A DNA stretch of 64,000 nucleotides from Trichoderma breve (lineage: Eukaryota > Ascomycota > Sordariomycetes > Hypocreales > Hypocreaceae): assembly GCF_028502605.1 (NCBI RefSeq), contig NC_079232.1, positions 1,798,001 to 1,862,000 of the forward strand, read 5' to 3'. Shown here piece by piece: positions 34,346 to 46,569 of this stretch. Position 1 is the first letter of the stretch. Every line of letters begins with the position of its first letter. The position numbers and the translations under genes are program-made. The notes beneath the pieces were generated by a model. It was not told where the DNA came from and made no database searches. It was given only the letters and a program-made list of their open reading frames with translations.

Positions 34346-35759
34346 GTTGAAACTCTGTTGTTGATGCCAGGCACAGGCAATTTCCAAATACAGATTCTGG
34401 ACATCCTCAAACGTAAAATCTCCGAGTAAGACGTGGCGGTGCGAATCGTATATAACAAGTGCTCAGTCTAATCCGGACTAGGCTTTTCTAGCATTCACAG
34501 ACAAAAGAGATATGCATGTAGCTCGTGTGTGACGGAGAGGGGTTCTAGACTGTGTCCATGAGAAGATTTGAGCACAATAGCCGTACCTAGCAACGATCTG
34601 CCGCCATTAGCATCATACTATTTGGACGGTGATAGAGCTTTATTCGCACCTCTTTCAAGTCCCTGACTCATACCTCTCGCTGATAAGAGCTTCTGCCACT
34701 GTATCGGCATTTTATGTAGATGGCAACCGTTGAACAGGGCTCTGTGGCAGATGAACCATTTGTTAGCTGGAGGAAAACCTCTTCCAAATTGTCATACAGC
34801 TCCTCATAGCCACTCACAATATGAATAGTACTCCCCGTATATATCCATGTCTCTTGGATACTAGGCTAGATACCCGTTCCCCCGTTCACAGTTCAACAGT
34901 TGCTCCGTCTAACGGCTGTTAAGCAGTGGGTCATATCAAAACCTGATCATTCGATCGAGAGACGTGGTACTCGTAAACGAGGATATCTGTAGCCCACATA
35001 GGATAGGTAGTTATCGGAGGTTTAATGCCGAAGCGGGTCTTTTAGAGTCTTCTCCGGGTCCATCTCTGCCAATACTGGCCTACTGAATTCCGCGTGTGCT
35101 GTGGGTTGACAAGCGAAAGCCTTAGTTGGCTTCGACATCAAGGCTATTGCTAGTATGCGATCCAGTACCCCTGTTGGCTTTGCAAATAGCCAAACGTTAT
35201 TGGGTGAATGTGCAGGTAGGTGGTCTTCCGCCTGTCGCTAAAAAGCTCCTGTGGAACTAAAAAGAGCTGATGTTGAAATGTGCGCATTTCTGCTCATTCC
35301 CCCACCCCTCTCAGCTAGTAGCCATACTAACATGGCAAAAGAATGTCGTTAAATCTAGTAACAAAGAGCTCCTCAATTCTTATAGTACTAGTTTAAAAAG
35401 ACAAAAGTAAGAAGAGAAGAGGAGAGAGAGAAAAAAAAACAGAAAGACTGCCCAGATAACCCTTGCAGTGCTGTTATGGTTAAGAGTATTGTGGGCGCAG
35501 TTATTTTCCATTCCGGGTACATACAGACAAACTTTGTTCTGCGCCAGTGAATCCGACTCCTGCACTGACGGGCAATGAATCGGTAACCTACGGGGGAGGT
35601 TTAGATGTAAGCTGTAGCATCTCACCGATTTAATCTCTACATGCTCACCGGTATAAAGTGATGCTTCCCAACTTTTTTGTAATTTACAAATGATGTATAT
35701 TTGTTTAATTATAGCCATTTACTAGCTTTGTCCCCCGTATTTGCTACATTTGAATGCTG
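34346..35759. other. Intergenic region upstream of the ferric reductase
   Basis: About 1.4 kb contains the ferric reductase promoter. A purine-rich block lies near 35397-35450 (GAAGAGGAGAGAGAG and an A-run). No gene is recognised. Confidence 0.5.
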
Positions 35760-36913
35760 TTAGTTGGCACACGTGTCGACTTTAGAGCGAATAATCGAGA
35801 AGGCATTTAGTAAGCCACAGAAGTGTATAACAGCAGCAATCATGACTGCAACATGGAGAATTTGGTGGCTGGCACCAAAGATGTCAAATTTGTGTGGAAC
35901 CCACCTCTCTGGGACCTACGTAAGTTAGTATGAATCCCAAACGGTAGCCCAATGATAGTCTTACCCTGGCTGCATAGATGATTGCACCCGTAAGATTAGA
36001 TGTGGCCATCCAGCCCATCCAATTCAAAGACATGTGTGCCCTTTGAAGTTCCCATCCGTGCAGAATAAGCCCATGAACAACGAATATAATAGAGCTTAGC
36101 CCAAATCCACCATAAAAGCATGCACGCCAATGTCTGAACTGCGGAGAGATGAAGCGTGGGTGTAATGTAACTATTGCACAACCTAGTGCAGTGCCGCTTG
36201 TCTAGGAAAGCTTAGTCCACATAGTAAATAAACATTGTTGGCCAACTTACAGTCATCCAATAAAACCACTGTAGATTTTGGTTGCAGAAGAAGCCGTAGT
36301 AAATCGTCGGAATACCGGCACCCCACATCAAAACAAGGATACCAAGATAATCTAATTTATTCCAGAATGAAGTGAGAGCTTGGCTATGATTCCATAAGAT
36401 GTGAAATCTTGAAAAGTGGTTAGCAAAAACATGAATGGAGGGCCTGAAGAGCTCTACTAACGTCGCTGAGAATGCGAAGCAGACGGCAACTCCAAGACAG
36501 TAAATGGATATTACCACTATGTCATCAATTTGTGCGTTCAGCTGATATTGATAGTAATTCCAGTAGAAGTAGAATGGCAGAATACAAAATACGATGCACC
36601 CGACCAAATGTGAGTAAATGTTGATCGTTTGGTTGTGTAGATAGAGTATGCCGGTGTAGGAAACCCAGGTAGATCCAGACGTAGGTCTATAGTAGTGGTT
36701 AGAGCTATTCATGCTAAAAGGGGATATGAAACTAGCTTACCTATAGCCTGATAGAAGGAATTCGTTATCTTGCTGCCATTTCGGTATTTCGTGGAAATAC
36801 AACAACTTCGGCACTCTTAACAGGAGATGGTCTGCCTTGTTCTGTTTCATAAGGGGATTCGTTTCCATGCTTAGTTGAGAAACGGATTCTAATGTTACTC
36901 GCCGGAGAGACAT
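35760..36913 (-). CDS. PAQR / HlyIII-family seven-helix receptor (333 aa)
   Basis: Exons 36913-36741, 36686-36251, 36201-35965 and 35915-35760 join in frame to 333 aa. The start at 36913 gives an N-terminal cytosolic tail before the GYRPTSGS motif, which lies across intron 1. Signature regions of the adiponectin-receptor/PAQR family are visible: HNQTINIYSHLVG, then FSRFHILWNHSQ followed by KLDYLGI, TIYYGF, and the final SHQILHVAVM. The first His of SHLVG, the FHILWNH pair and the terminal SHQILH set correspond to the zinc-coordinating residues. Seven hydrophobic helices are present. Fungal PAQRs (Izh-type) act in zinc homeostasis, sterol or ceramide-linked signalling; this one lies near copper/iron uptake genes, although this may be coincidence. 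Confidence 0.92.
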
Positions 36914-37409
36914 TGTTTGCGAAAAGTGTCTGGCGACTGCGGTGCAGCTGGTTGAGAAGAGAAAATGAAGGATTGTCGGCGTGAGTGAACTATCAGCAGA
37001 TAACTTCAGTAGCCGCTCATCCCCTCAAGTGTTAAGTCAGCAAAGCGCTAAGGGATCCAATGGCAGCTAGCAAACTTCAGCCCCCGAAAAATTGCTCCAA
37101 TCAACACGTGTGTGTACCTTCTGAAGCCCATCTTGAAATAACCTTGAAACTAAGCGAGGGAGCAGCCGTTTCTCCCGCAGCCACACAGTACTTGTATGTG
37201 GTTGGTTAGAGGTCACCCAACACCTCTGAAGGATCGGCCCCTTTGCATGATGCTTCAAATCATCAAACTCGACTCCCCTCCTGGGATTTTGCCTACACGA
37301 GATGTTTTTGTCAGTTCCCAAGAATGTACGTTCAATCGCTACGAAGAAAACTCCTACCTAAATTCTGTTACCTTTTTCCAAGCTTGCGTTGAGCGCATCA
37401 GCAATTCCC
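36914..37409. other. Divergent intergenic region
   Basis: About 500 nt separate the PAQR gene (-) from the 581-aa membrane protein gene (+). It probably contains both promoters; no further gene is seen. Confidence 0.5.
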
Positions 37410-39207
37410 ATGGAAATACAACGTCCTGAATTTATAAACAACACGTTTGTTGGTTATGTGCCAGATCCAGACGGTCGCGGAACGCTGTCACTACTATTCT
37501 CATGCCTCCTCACCCTCAGTCTATGCGTTTGGTCGGCTATTCACTTAGACCTTCCACCACATGGCGAAACCGATATTCAATACGCGTACAGATACCTGAA
37601 ATGGAGCGTTCTGGGAATTTTTGGACCTGAGCTTGTTATCTGGGCGGCTTGGCGCCAATTTATTTCCGCTCGAACATTGACAAAATTTATCCAAGAGGTT
37701 GTAGAACCCTTGTGCTATTATGATGTCAGCTGCTAATCGTTTCCGACAGCAGAGCAACAACGGTCGAAATTCACAATGGACGATGGTCCATGGGTTTTAT
37801 GCGGGAATGGGTGGATTCGTATTTGATATGGATACCCCCGAAATGCACGGCCCACGTTTTATTCCTCAACGGCGCCTTCATGTAACCCCTCGAGGAATCC
37901 AGCTGCTTGCTAAATGTGGCTTGCTGCCTGACATTTCTCTGGAGGATATAAAGGATAAAAGCAAGACCGACGGATCAGGGAAACTCATCTGCTGTTTCCA
38001 GGTTAGCTGGATGGTAGTGCAGGCTGCCGTGCGAGTCGCAGTTGGCCTTCCGTTGACACCGCTCGAAACAAATACTATAGGCCATGTCGTCTGTGCGCTG
38101 ATCAACTATGCTCTCTGGTGGTATAAGCCAAGATGGATCAAAGAGCCGACAATACTCAGAGGGGAATGGACTCGAGCCATATGTGCTTTCATGTACATGT
38201 CTAGCCAAGTCAGCGCAGAGCACAAGGTCCATAGGGACGTCTTACGTGACTTTGGTGTCAAGACTGAAATGAGTGGAGTCTTATATACCCCTGGTCTTCT
38301 AGGGTCACAAGAAAGCTTGGACGCGCGAGCACTCGGGACGAAAATCGCCCCAAGAAGCGATCAAGAAGGTTCCGAAGGGGATATCCAACTTACAGATGAA
38401 TCAGAGCCCTCAGACGACGCGCTCCCAGTAAATGGTCGTATCACTATGCGCAAGGGACTTGAACTATCAGCACAAACATTCCACCACGAGGAAGTTGTCA
38501 ACAAAACTGTTCACAAAACAATTCCATCGGAAATGCGGATTGAGAGGTGGAAGCTTGCATGCAAAGCCATTGAGCAATACCCTGCCATTAGAGAACGGCT
38601 CGATATTCCCCCTTGTGATCAAGATGAACTAAGATACCGGGAGGCTCATCGATTGTATCCCGAAATGCCGGACAAAGTTAGTCAGCACCCAAGAGGTCAC
38701 AAGCCAAGTGAACATGTCAAGGCGAGTTCAAATAAGAGTTGGTGGTGCCCATCAGAAGAACTTGTGGTTGAACGTCCTCGAAATTGGCCGGGAGATGACC
38801 TACTCCGTCATATGCAGGGCCATCTAATGGGCATTATTTTGTGGTGCTCCAGTACGGTGTACGGCGCCGTTCACGTGGCTGGTTGGAACGAACAATTTCC
38901 CACCAATGTTGAGTCTTGGTTCTGGAGAATGTCCGGCATCTACATTGTGTTTAGTGGACTTCTGTGGTCTTTCTTCAACCTCTTGGGTCATCTCTCTGGT
39001 TCAGTGTGGTGGTTTTGGTACGGCATACTGGAAGGCGCTGAACGTAAAAGGAGTCATATCCTCATCTACGTCTTATGTTGCATTGGAGGGACTCTTTATG
39101 TTATTGCACGGGTATATCTTGTTTTGGAAGCCTTTGTTTCTCTACGCGCATTACCTGCAGCGGCGTACGACTCCCCATCTTGGGTTTTGACCGTGCCTCA
39201 TTTATAA
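37410..39207 (+). CDS. Fungal-specific multi-pass membrane protein of unknown function (581 aa)
   Basis: Exons 37410-37697 and 37750-39207 give 581 aa. The 52-nt intron has a weak donor (GTTGTA) and a GCTAAT branch; it removes an in-frame stop. The first ATG with a good context, 37410, is chosen. A hydrophobic helix at about residues 28-46 (LSLLFSCLLTLSLCVW) is followed by an amphipathic segment and a conserved-looking WTMVHGFYAGMGGF. Two or three further helices include VVQAAVRVAVGLPLTP. Around 250-400 is a long soluble charged domain, then three C-terminal helices (LLWSFFNLLGHL, ILIYVLCCIGGTLYV, LVLEAFVSL). This is the plan of a large, lineage-expanded family of uncharacterised fungal membrane proteins. 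No catalytic motif is recognised. The function is unknown. Confidence 0.8.
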
Positions 39208-39962
39208 CTTTGACGAGACAACATGCCGAGCTCAATGCACAGGCAAGCTCTACGGATTTTTTATTGGTAGTCAAATAATGTTTTCCTAAGAGCTAAACAC
39301 TCATTCAAGTAGTATATTCATAATCCAAGGCTCGTTTTATCTCACTTAGAATGACAATGACTAAATGTAAGGGCATTCTGTATTATATAATAGCGAGATT
39401 TTGCCTCGAAGGCAACCAGCATAGCATACAACGGTAGACATGCCCTAGTTGTAGTCACAACAATGCGTGTTCTTAGTTTCTGAATTCATTCCCGTCTTAT
39501 AAACATCAAGATTCTATTTTTCTTTTTAAAAAGGAGACAAAACGTCAATAATGCCGGATAAAGCCGAATATCCTTATAAGTGATGAATCCAGGCAGTTTT
39601 ATATTGCCGCATATTGCCGCTAGTGGGAAGTTATTACCGCAAAACCCGCCCTGTATCTCACAATCGACATATCAATACCACAGCATATAGCCCCATTTAA
39701 ACCCTTCTGTGGAGGCTTTCGCATTTATAATGCTCTATCTCCAATGGATCGGATGTAAACGCGAGACTTTAATTCCGAGACGTAAGGTGATGAAATCGAA
39801 GGGCCCTATATTGCATTTTATAGGTAGGTAGAAATCATTATGTATATATACACCTAGAGAAATTATATTCAAGAAGCAAATCGCTATTTCTACAATTTCT
39901 TTGTCAAAGTCAAGTTCTTTATACGTCCATGAAAGCCGCTACAACTCTTACTTGCCACCAAC
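39208..39962. other. Intergenic region upstream of the epoxide hydrolase
   Basis: About 750 nt without a supported gene. It holds a perfect tandem duplication of the decamer ATATTGCCGC at 39601-39620 and several TATA-like stretches near 39840-39850. Confidence 0.5.
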
Positions 39963-41439
39963 ATGAAATCGATTGGCTTTCCCTTCTTATATTTATGCAC
40001 ATTGACTGGTGCATCATCCGTCGCCAGTGGCAATCATGGTTCGTACGACGTGCGGCCTTTTACTATTAGCCTCTCCCATGATGTTCCTCGCATGCTAGAG
40101 CGCATACGAGATACAGAGCTGCCAGATGCAATCTCTCAATATCCAGGGAATGAAGCTGGCATTAGTCTGGAGACCCTGAAAGCCTTCAGAAACCAGTGGC
40201 TCGTCGACTTCGATTGGTTCAAAGAAGAAGAATCGCTGAACAGGTAAATTTTATGAAACATGATACCGTTTATTATGGCTATTTTAATAACATGCTGTTT
40301 CAAGATATCATCATTTCACGGCCAAAATAGAGAATCTTGATGTGCATTTCATACATGAAAAGTCAAATGAACCTGATGCGATCCCACTAATTCTCTACCA
40401 TGGTTGGCCAGGATCATTTCTCGAATTTATTCCCCTGATAAAGAACCTCACACAAAAGGCAAAAACATCTACTGGGAAACATGTTTCATTTGATGTGATT
40501 GTACCATCACTACCTGGCTTCGCTTTTTCCTCCGCGCCAGGAGCTAACTGGACAGTGGACGATTCTGCTCGGGTCTTTAATACTCTAATGACAAAAGTCT
40601 TAGGGTATAAGACTTATGCAGTTCATGGTACCGATTGGGGCACAGGTGTAGCGTGGGGTCAATTTGATGGGTTCAATACCTCAGCAAGAGCTGCGCATTT
40701 TGCTATGTTGCCTTTTCTACCCTTAACTCCAGAACAGTTGGAGGCCCAAAATATTACGCTAAATACTCCACTTGAGCAATTCGAAGAGCAGAGATATGTG
40801 GACTGGTCAGCTACGGGAAGCGGGTACTTTATTGAGGAAGGTTCAAAGGTAAGCTGCATCATACTGTCGCGTTAAGTTTTCTATACTCACTCAATGTTAG
40901 CCTAATGACATTGGCCTTGTGCTATACGATAACCCGGTGGGCCAGCTTGTGTGGATTGGAGAGAAGTATATTGAATGTATGAGGTTTTGTGTACTCAGTT
41001 TTGATGAAACAATAGCTAATTATTCCAGGGTCGGATCCTAAGGCGGGCACCAGCCCATCCGTGTTGACTCACAATGAGATTCTTCGCATTATATCCCTTT
41101 ATTATCTGACCAAGTCAATCTTGTCATCAGGATATATCTACTTCCAGAATCCTCTCGGCCAAACTGGATTTCGATACAATTATACGAGGGCCCGCACAGA
41201 TGCTCCCATGCTCTTCAGTGCCTTCAAATACAATGTCCATTACTGGCCACGCGCATTAGCTGAAACCGTGGGCAATTTGGTCCTTTACCGAAGTAGGAAA
41301 CCTATGTTCAAGTTGCCTGTATCACCAAATGTGCTAACAGGACTGAATAGATCATGACTTTGGCGGGCATTTCCCTGGGCTGGATAACCCCCCTGCTCTG
41401 ATAGAAGATATACGAGAAATCGGTAGCTATTGGGAATGA
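39963..41439 (+). CDS. Secreted or membrane-bound epoxide hydrolase, microsomal type (417 aa)
   Basis: Exons 39963-40243, 40305-40848, 40901-40976, 41029-41292 and 41351-41439 give 417 aa. Residues 1-22 (GFPFLYLCTLTGASSVASG) form a signal peptide or anchor. Residues 26-110 match the epoxide hydrolase N-terminal (EHN) region, with VRPFTISLSHD and WLVDFDWFKEEE. The alpha/beta-hydrolase domain follows with the oxyanion motif HGWPGS (126-131), the nucleophile elbow HGTDWGTG (Asp204), and the His-containing closing motif HDFGGHFPGL in the last exon. The acidic residue of the triad lies between these, and the Tyr pair of the lid is plausible in IISLYYLTKS. The enzyme should open epoxides to diols. 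The final splice (A|AT CAT) restores the conserved ending and avoids a premature stop. Alternative: juvenile-hormone epoxide hydrolase-like. Confidence 0.92.
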
Positions 41440-41823
41440 AAACTCGGGCGACGAACATGAATGGAAAATAGTGCGATACACTATATGATTTCGGGAGTCA
41501 TGAGATGAGTTCGCATAAGTCCACAAACTGTTAGACTCAATCTATTAGAGGATATACTTTATGAAGTAAACAAAACTTCCTATAGGTGTAATCTTACGGT
41601 CCGCAACTCCCATGTTAACCACATGCGATGAATGAGGACCTTGTGTGTGATTCCAACCTTAGCTCAATTCTACGTAGCTCAAAAGAGAAGATGTCGGGCA
41701 ACAACTGTGCCAATAAATGTGAGAGTTAGAGCTTCCCACGGCAGGGGTCTTGTAATCATCGCAGTACTGGTAGGAATAGTGGGGATATTTCCACTCAGAA
41801 GCTATGGTTAAAAGTCATTAGCA
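41440..41823. other. Convergent intergenic region
   Basis: About 380 nt between the epoxide hydrolase and FAS1 gene 3' ends. No gene is seen. Confidence 0.5.
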
Positions 41824-42795
41824 TTAATACTCTCGAAGATGGTCATAATGGATGCCACATGCCTTATCAATAGTGTGGACAACGCCATTTTGAATGAGAG
41901 AATCTCCTCCCAGAATTCGGGCACCATTCAAATAGGCAACATCGTCTTTGATTACAACAGAGATGTTGGAACCACCAAGCGTGCGGACAGTCAGTCCATC
42001 CACAAGCCAAGGTGAGTACAGCGGGAATGATGGGCTGACAATGATATGCTCCTTCAGTACCTGCCCAAGTTGTGCCTGTGTAAGTGTGCTAGAAAGAGTG
42101 AACACATCATTGCTTGGTGCGAGGACAGTAATGGACCCTGTGTTTTCAAGAGCTTCAACTAAGCCCGCTTGTTGCAATGCTGCAGCGAATTTGGCCTCGC
42201 CTATTGTCTGAAGAGTCGATGATAAGTTCCCTGGTAGGCTAAGAAGCGCATCAATGGGACGAACAACGCCACCGTCGAAGGGAATGTCGGGACCTGTAAC
42301 TTTGGAGTATTTCCCTGAGCCTGAAAACACGAATGGAAGCGACGCAGAGGGGACGCCCCTCTCCACGAGTGTTTGGTTATTCCCGGGGCCAAGGCGCACT
42401 GATGGGTCTTGATATAACGTCTCGAGGACGGTTCCTAGAGAGGTTGCCCGCTTTCGGAACCGTCTTGCGGAAGTGTTGTTTTGACCGCCAGCAGAAGGAT
42501 CAATATACTCATTTTTGATAGTATTTGAAAAGTAGAGCGAACTCTCAAGGCCGGAAGCTGCACCAGCTTGACGGCGGGAGACAGTGGCATTGACACCACC
42601 ACCAAAAGCACTATTGCTTGGGGCATATACAATAATGCCAGGATTGGCATGCACAGGCTCGCTTGCCTGAAGCCGTTGAGCAAATTCTGTGAACCCATTT
42701 TGTTGCAAGACCGACAAGAGCGACTGTGGCGACTGTGCGAGAGTCACAGAAGTGGCATAAAGGCCAAAGAGTGAAAAGAGGTGTTGTTTGTGCAT
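41824..42795 (-). CDS. Secreted fasciclin (FAS1) domain protein (323 aa), intronless
   Basis: A single uninterrupted frame gives 323 aa. Residues 1-20 (LFSLFGLYATSVTLAQ) form a signal peptide. Two FAS1 domains are visible: the first begins SLLSVLQQNGFTEFAQRL and contains IVYAPSNSAF, the second begins TIGEAKFAAALQQAG and contains ITVLAPSNDVF and ends VVHTIDK. The (A/I)APxNxAF-type motif and the closing VVHxID are characteristic. The linker near residue 150 carries basic residues (RRFRKR) that could be a KEX2-like cleavage site. No GPI-type C-terminus is present, so the protein should be soluble or wall-associated. FAS1 proteins mediate adhesion; this one may act on the cell surface or in matrix. 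Single-exon structure is atypical for this window. Confidence 0.9.
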   Translation of the reverse strand: MHKQHLFSLFGLYATSVTLAQSPQSLLSVLQQNGFTEFAQRLQASEPVHANPGIIVYAPSNSAFGGGVNATVSRRQAGAASGLESSLYFSNTIKNEYIDPSAGGQNNTSARRFRKRATSLGTVLETLYQDPSVRLGPGNNQTLVERGVPSASLPFVFSGSGKYSKVTGPDIPFDGGVVRPIDALLSLPGNLSSTLQTIGEAKFAAALQQAGLVEALENTGSITVLAPSNDVFTLSSTLTQAQLGQVLKEHIIVSPSFPLYSPWLVDGLTVRTLGGSNISVVIKDDVAYLNGARILGGDSLIQNGVVHTIDKACGIHYDHLREY

Positions 42796-44287
42796 TGCAT
42801 CAATTGGGGGGTATGATCTGCCGGAGATAACACAGACAGAGATGAATGAGGAGGGTGATTTGATCGTCTACGGGTTGGGGGCCATTGAAGTGAGACATCA
42901 TTATTTATTCTCCTCCGCGAACTTACATGTAAATCGCTGTCTAAAGGTTACTTAGTCTACTGCACGAAGAGCCTCAATAATAGACAGGCTCCCGCAGAGA
43001 CACGGACCTGAATCCGGCATTGTTAGTTGTTCAATCACACTGGGGGCCATGCAGCTAGCGACGGTGAGTCTCAAATAGGTTAAATCAACAACGGTGCTTC
43101 AGGTTTCCATCTACCTATCAGATTACGGTTCGGTGATGGTTTTCTTGGCGGATGATCGTGGGCTAAGGTTATTCGGTACTCCTTGCATCATCGTATGCGG
43201 GCAGACCTTTTCAGCCGCATTGAGAGACCCACAAGACATGCCAGGGATAGACGAAGCGGAAATAATGAGGCGTGTAAGTGCAATCCGCAATCCGTATGAG
43301 CAGTCATATTTGGTGAGTCGCAATTCACAACCGAACTGACACAAACATGTTCGTGCGAATGTCTGATTGGAGAGCTCGATGATTCCAAAGCTTGTCCCGC
43401 TTGACAATATGGCTTGATTGTAACACTTTCTCTCACTGGTTTCCTCTTTGGGTACAGATGCGGCTTTAGGCAGCGAGATGCAAAAAAAGGTATCATTTAA
43501 TGTCTATTCATGATAAAGCCTCACAGTTACCCTCGCCTCATTTACATATAGCCTATCAATTTGTTGTCTGGTGCATATTCGCGGAATTCGGCAAAGAAGG
43601 CACCTATACTACATGTACCTATATATCATATCTCACTCAATGAGCACGCCAGGTGACGACTCCTAACAACCATTGAGCATGATGAAAATCACGCTCTCAC
43701 GACAGAGAATAAAAAAATTTGAGACAAAGACTTATACTTATCCCGGACTATTCGGAAGTGAATACGGGGGATTCAGTGATGTTTTGATTGTAAGACTTGC
43801 GGCGAAAGCTGGCATTCCTCGTACGCGTTTTGAACAATACGTGATTCTTCATATCTCAAATGGATGCATCCTTGCCTGTCACAACCGAATCGGCGCTTTT
43901 CTATCCAATCTTAGAGGCTCGTCTACTTCCCCTCTGTAGATTGACACCCCATTTGGCAAGCGTCCTGCCTAAGACGTGGCAGCACGCATGAGGCTCTAGA
44001 GACCAACCAGTCACATTGAGCCAAGTGGAAGGATGAATGCAGTAGATAGGATTTGCCAAAGCTGAAATATGTAAGATTGTACGCTTCAACGAAATGGAGG
44101 TGTGGTTGAGCCCCTCTTCCGAGAAGTAACTGGGCTATTCCAGTGTCCACTGTCAGTTTTCGCACTTCATGCTGCCATGCAGGATAGGATAATATTTAAG
44201 CTTCCAATATCAGTAACATGAGGCTCCTATAATGTAAAATTCCGAACCAGAATCACTTCACCTAATGTTCTAATCAGTCAACTCATA
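42796..44287. other. Intergenic region between FAS1 and the 618-aa gene
   Basis: Short frames exist (for example 43094-43339 and 43673-43939 plus), but none has a domain, signal peptide or splice support. Upstream sequences of both flanking genes lie here. Confidence 0.5.
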
Positions 44288-46144
44288 ATGGTTGACATAT
44301 CGCTGGTAGACGATTCCTATGTGCTCCACCGCTCCTTCTTCGTACCGACGAAAGATGGTGCCATTTGGGCCATAACATTTACCACCTATGGCGGAACAAT
44401 CCTAACAGCCGGCATCTCTGTCATTCTGACCTTGGTTTTTGTACAACTCTGGGACTTCATCTGCTTCATTGCCATAGTACTTCCTGGAGCAACGACTCGG
44501 CGGCGACATCTTGCTCTAGTAACCCTTTGGAATTCCAACGATTCTTGGTTCGCTTTTAAAGAACTGGCAAAATATGCATTACATTACTTTGGGTCCCAAT
44601 CTGATTTTGTATACGGTTTCATATTCTGCACCCTGGCGTTCATCATCTACGGTGGCAGTTTGTCACTGGGGATCGTTGGACCCTCGTTGATGCAAGTCGG
44701 CACTGTTGCACCTGCACGACCGAGTGCCGTCTACTATCCTAGTTCGGCTCAAGATACGGCGGCTGCACTTGCAAAGTATGGGATACTCTCTCCAGCAAAT
44801 TTACGTGCCCTCGGTAGTGTGGATGCCTCCATTGGTACACTGGCAGACAGTGTGAACATAGGACAGCCAGTCCTTCTTGGCCAAGTGGGAGGCGAAAATA
44901 TCTATCAATATTCGTACACTTACTCGCTCACTGGGATCGATATCGGTCTCCAACACGGTTCCGACCTTGCATTAAATGCTACAGGTTCTTGTACAACCGA
45001 GTATGGATGGATTTCAAAGGCCTCGAACGCAAACGTGGATGTATATCAATTGTGGGATGATGCCAGCCAAGAGGTAGCGGTCCCCATCAATCCATATGCT
45101 CTCCAAGACGCTCCAAAGGCGACGTTCGCATTTCATCCAAATGCAGCAAATCAGTCCATCGAGACTGGAAATATTTCCTTCGCTATTGTGGCTTGGTCAG
45201 CCCACAGGGCGAGCATTAAACAGGGAGGTGATCCGTGGTATGAAACAGAAGTTCGGACGGAGAATATTTCAGTCCCTTTTGACGCAGCCTTTTGGATAAA
45301 GCGATCAAGACCCGCCCTCTCCTGTTGGCAACACGACAGCTGGACCTACGGTTCCCAAAACGTCACCAACATCTATGGCCTTAGAGGGTTGAAAGGCATG
45401 AAGATTAAACCGGCTCTGCTCAGTGTCTTGGAAAGCGCTTTGAACGTCCCAGTGGTGGTAAACTTGGGCAACGGAGCTGGTCTTTCGGCGCTTAAATCTG
45501 CGAGTACAAGCCCCAACGGCGCCATAAATGCAGAAGTTTCAAGCATCTCCGACGATCTGAAGCGTCTGATTCTGGGCAGCTTTGTATTGACACGGAATGT
45601 CCTCTTGGACACCACGACGTATCAGGCTGGGAGTGGACTCAACAATATCATGCAAGACGAGAATGGTGATCCTCTCGATGGTGCGGGTGATTTCGTTCTC
45701 TCAAGCCCCAACTTCCAAACCTTTTCTCTGGTTGGCATAATTGTCCTCTGCGTGGTCTTTGTCACTCTCTTCATCATAAACATCCTTTTGCATCAATTTC
45801 TTCGTCTTTACACTGAGAAAAAGCCGGGCGGGAAAGCCGAAAAGAAAATGAGGCTGTTCAAAGCATTGCCAGCAGCTCAGCTATTCCGGCGTGTTTACGA
45901 ACCTAAGGATCAAGTGGATACAGAGTGGCCGTGCTCTGATGATTTCCCATCGAAAAAGGATAAAACAGAATTCAGAGTGGACAAGTGTTCAGAGGAGAAA
46001 CCTTGCAATGGCCATATCAGTGGCGAGCTTCCTGAGCCAGAGCCTGCAGCTCAAATCAATGAAGAAAATTCCGCGACTGAGCTATCGACGGGAAAGGAAA
46101 AGACAACTGTGGATGTCCAGCAAACCCACGTTGTGCAAGATTGA
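44288..46144 (+). CDS. Multi-pass membrane protein of unknown function (618 aa), intronless
   Basis: One uninterrupted frame gives 618 aa. Two helices lie in the N-terminal region at about residues 24-60 (ITFTTYGGTILTAG then LWDFICFIAIVLPG). A third is at about 105-135 (FIFCTLAFIIYGGSLSLGI). A large extracytoplasmic domain of about 350 residues follows, with several N-glycosylation sequons (NATG, NQS, NIS, NVT). A C-terminal helix lies at 490-515 (LVGIIVLCVVFVTLFIIN), followed by a basic and acidic cytosolic tail rich in Lys and Glu. The topology is that of an uncharacterised fungal plasma-membrane protein family found in many ascomycetes. No enzyme motif is recognised. The function is unknown. 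Confidence 0.85.
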   Translation: MVDISLVDDSYVLHRSFFVPTKDGAIWAITFTTYGGTILTAGISVILTLVFVQLWDFICFIAIVLPGATTRRRHLALVTLWNSNDSWFAFKELAKYALHYFGSQSDFVYGFIFCTLAFIIYGGSLSLGIVGPSLMQVGTVAPARPSAVYYPSSAQDTAAALAKYGILSPANLRALGSVDASIGTLADSVNIGQPVLLGQVGGENIYQYSYTYSLTGIDIGLQHGSDLALNATGSCTTEYGWISKASNANVDVYQLWDDASQEVAVPINPYALQDAPKATFAFHPNAANQSIETGNISFAIVAWSAHRASIKQGGDPWYETEVRTENISVPFDAAFWIKRSRPALSCWQHDSWTYGSQNVTNIYGLRGLKGMKIKPALLSVLESALNVPVVVNLGNGAGLSALKSASTSPNGAINAEVSSISDDLKRLILGSFVLTRNVLLDTTTYQAGSGLNNIMQDENGDPLDGAGDFVLSSPNFQTFSLVGIIVLCVVFVTLFIINILLHQFLRLYTEKKPGGKAEKKMRLFKALPAAQLFRRVYEPKDQVDTEWPCSDDFPSKKDKTEFRVDKCSEEKPCNGHISGELPEPEPAAQINEENSATELSTGKEKTTVDVQQTHVVQD

Positions 46145-46561
46145 GATAAATCGCAGACTGTTTGCCATTAGTATACGGCCTGCTATTATTCGCGCAGTTT
46201 TTGTATTGATTGTTGTCTTTTTCGCTGACATGAATTTGAAATGATTGAAGTATTTGACAATGCCTATGTGAGAACGAATACAGTGAGATACTTGGTGTTC
46301 ATTTCGCGACCCGTAATGATGCGCTTGGCCGTGCCTTGCAAATACTCGAGGCGTCATCTCCACCTGAATATCGAATCCGCCAAATGCACCGCCTCGCATC
46401 AATTAACCGTGCTGTTCTTAGTCTGGAGCCACAATCTCTTGGTCTGTTCCCGCGATCCAGCAGAAAAGCCGCCATGGACGTGGGTCGCTGACAGTTAGCG
46501 GGCGGATCCTCCCTCAGTGGGGGTCGCATCCCTGTAGCATCTCCCGTAGGCCCTTCTGAGC

Positions 46562-46569
46562 TATAAAAA
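46562..46569 (+). promoter_or_regulatory. TATA box without an obvious downstream gene
   Basis: TATAAAAA is followed by a CT-rich leader-like sequence but only a tiny frame (ATG at about 46639, five codons). The tRNA-like unit starts 120 nt further on. It may belong to a lost gene or a non-coding transcript. Confidence 0.3.

Noticed and set aside
43673..43939. 88-codon plus-strand frame
   Set aside because: No recognisable motif and poor start context; not supported.
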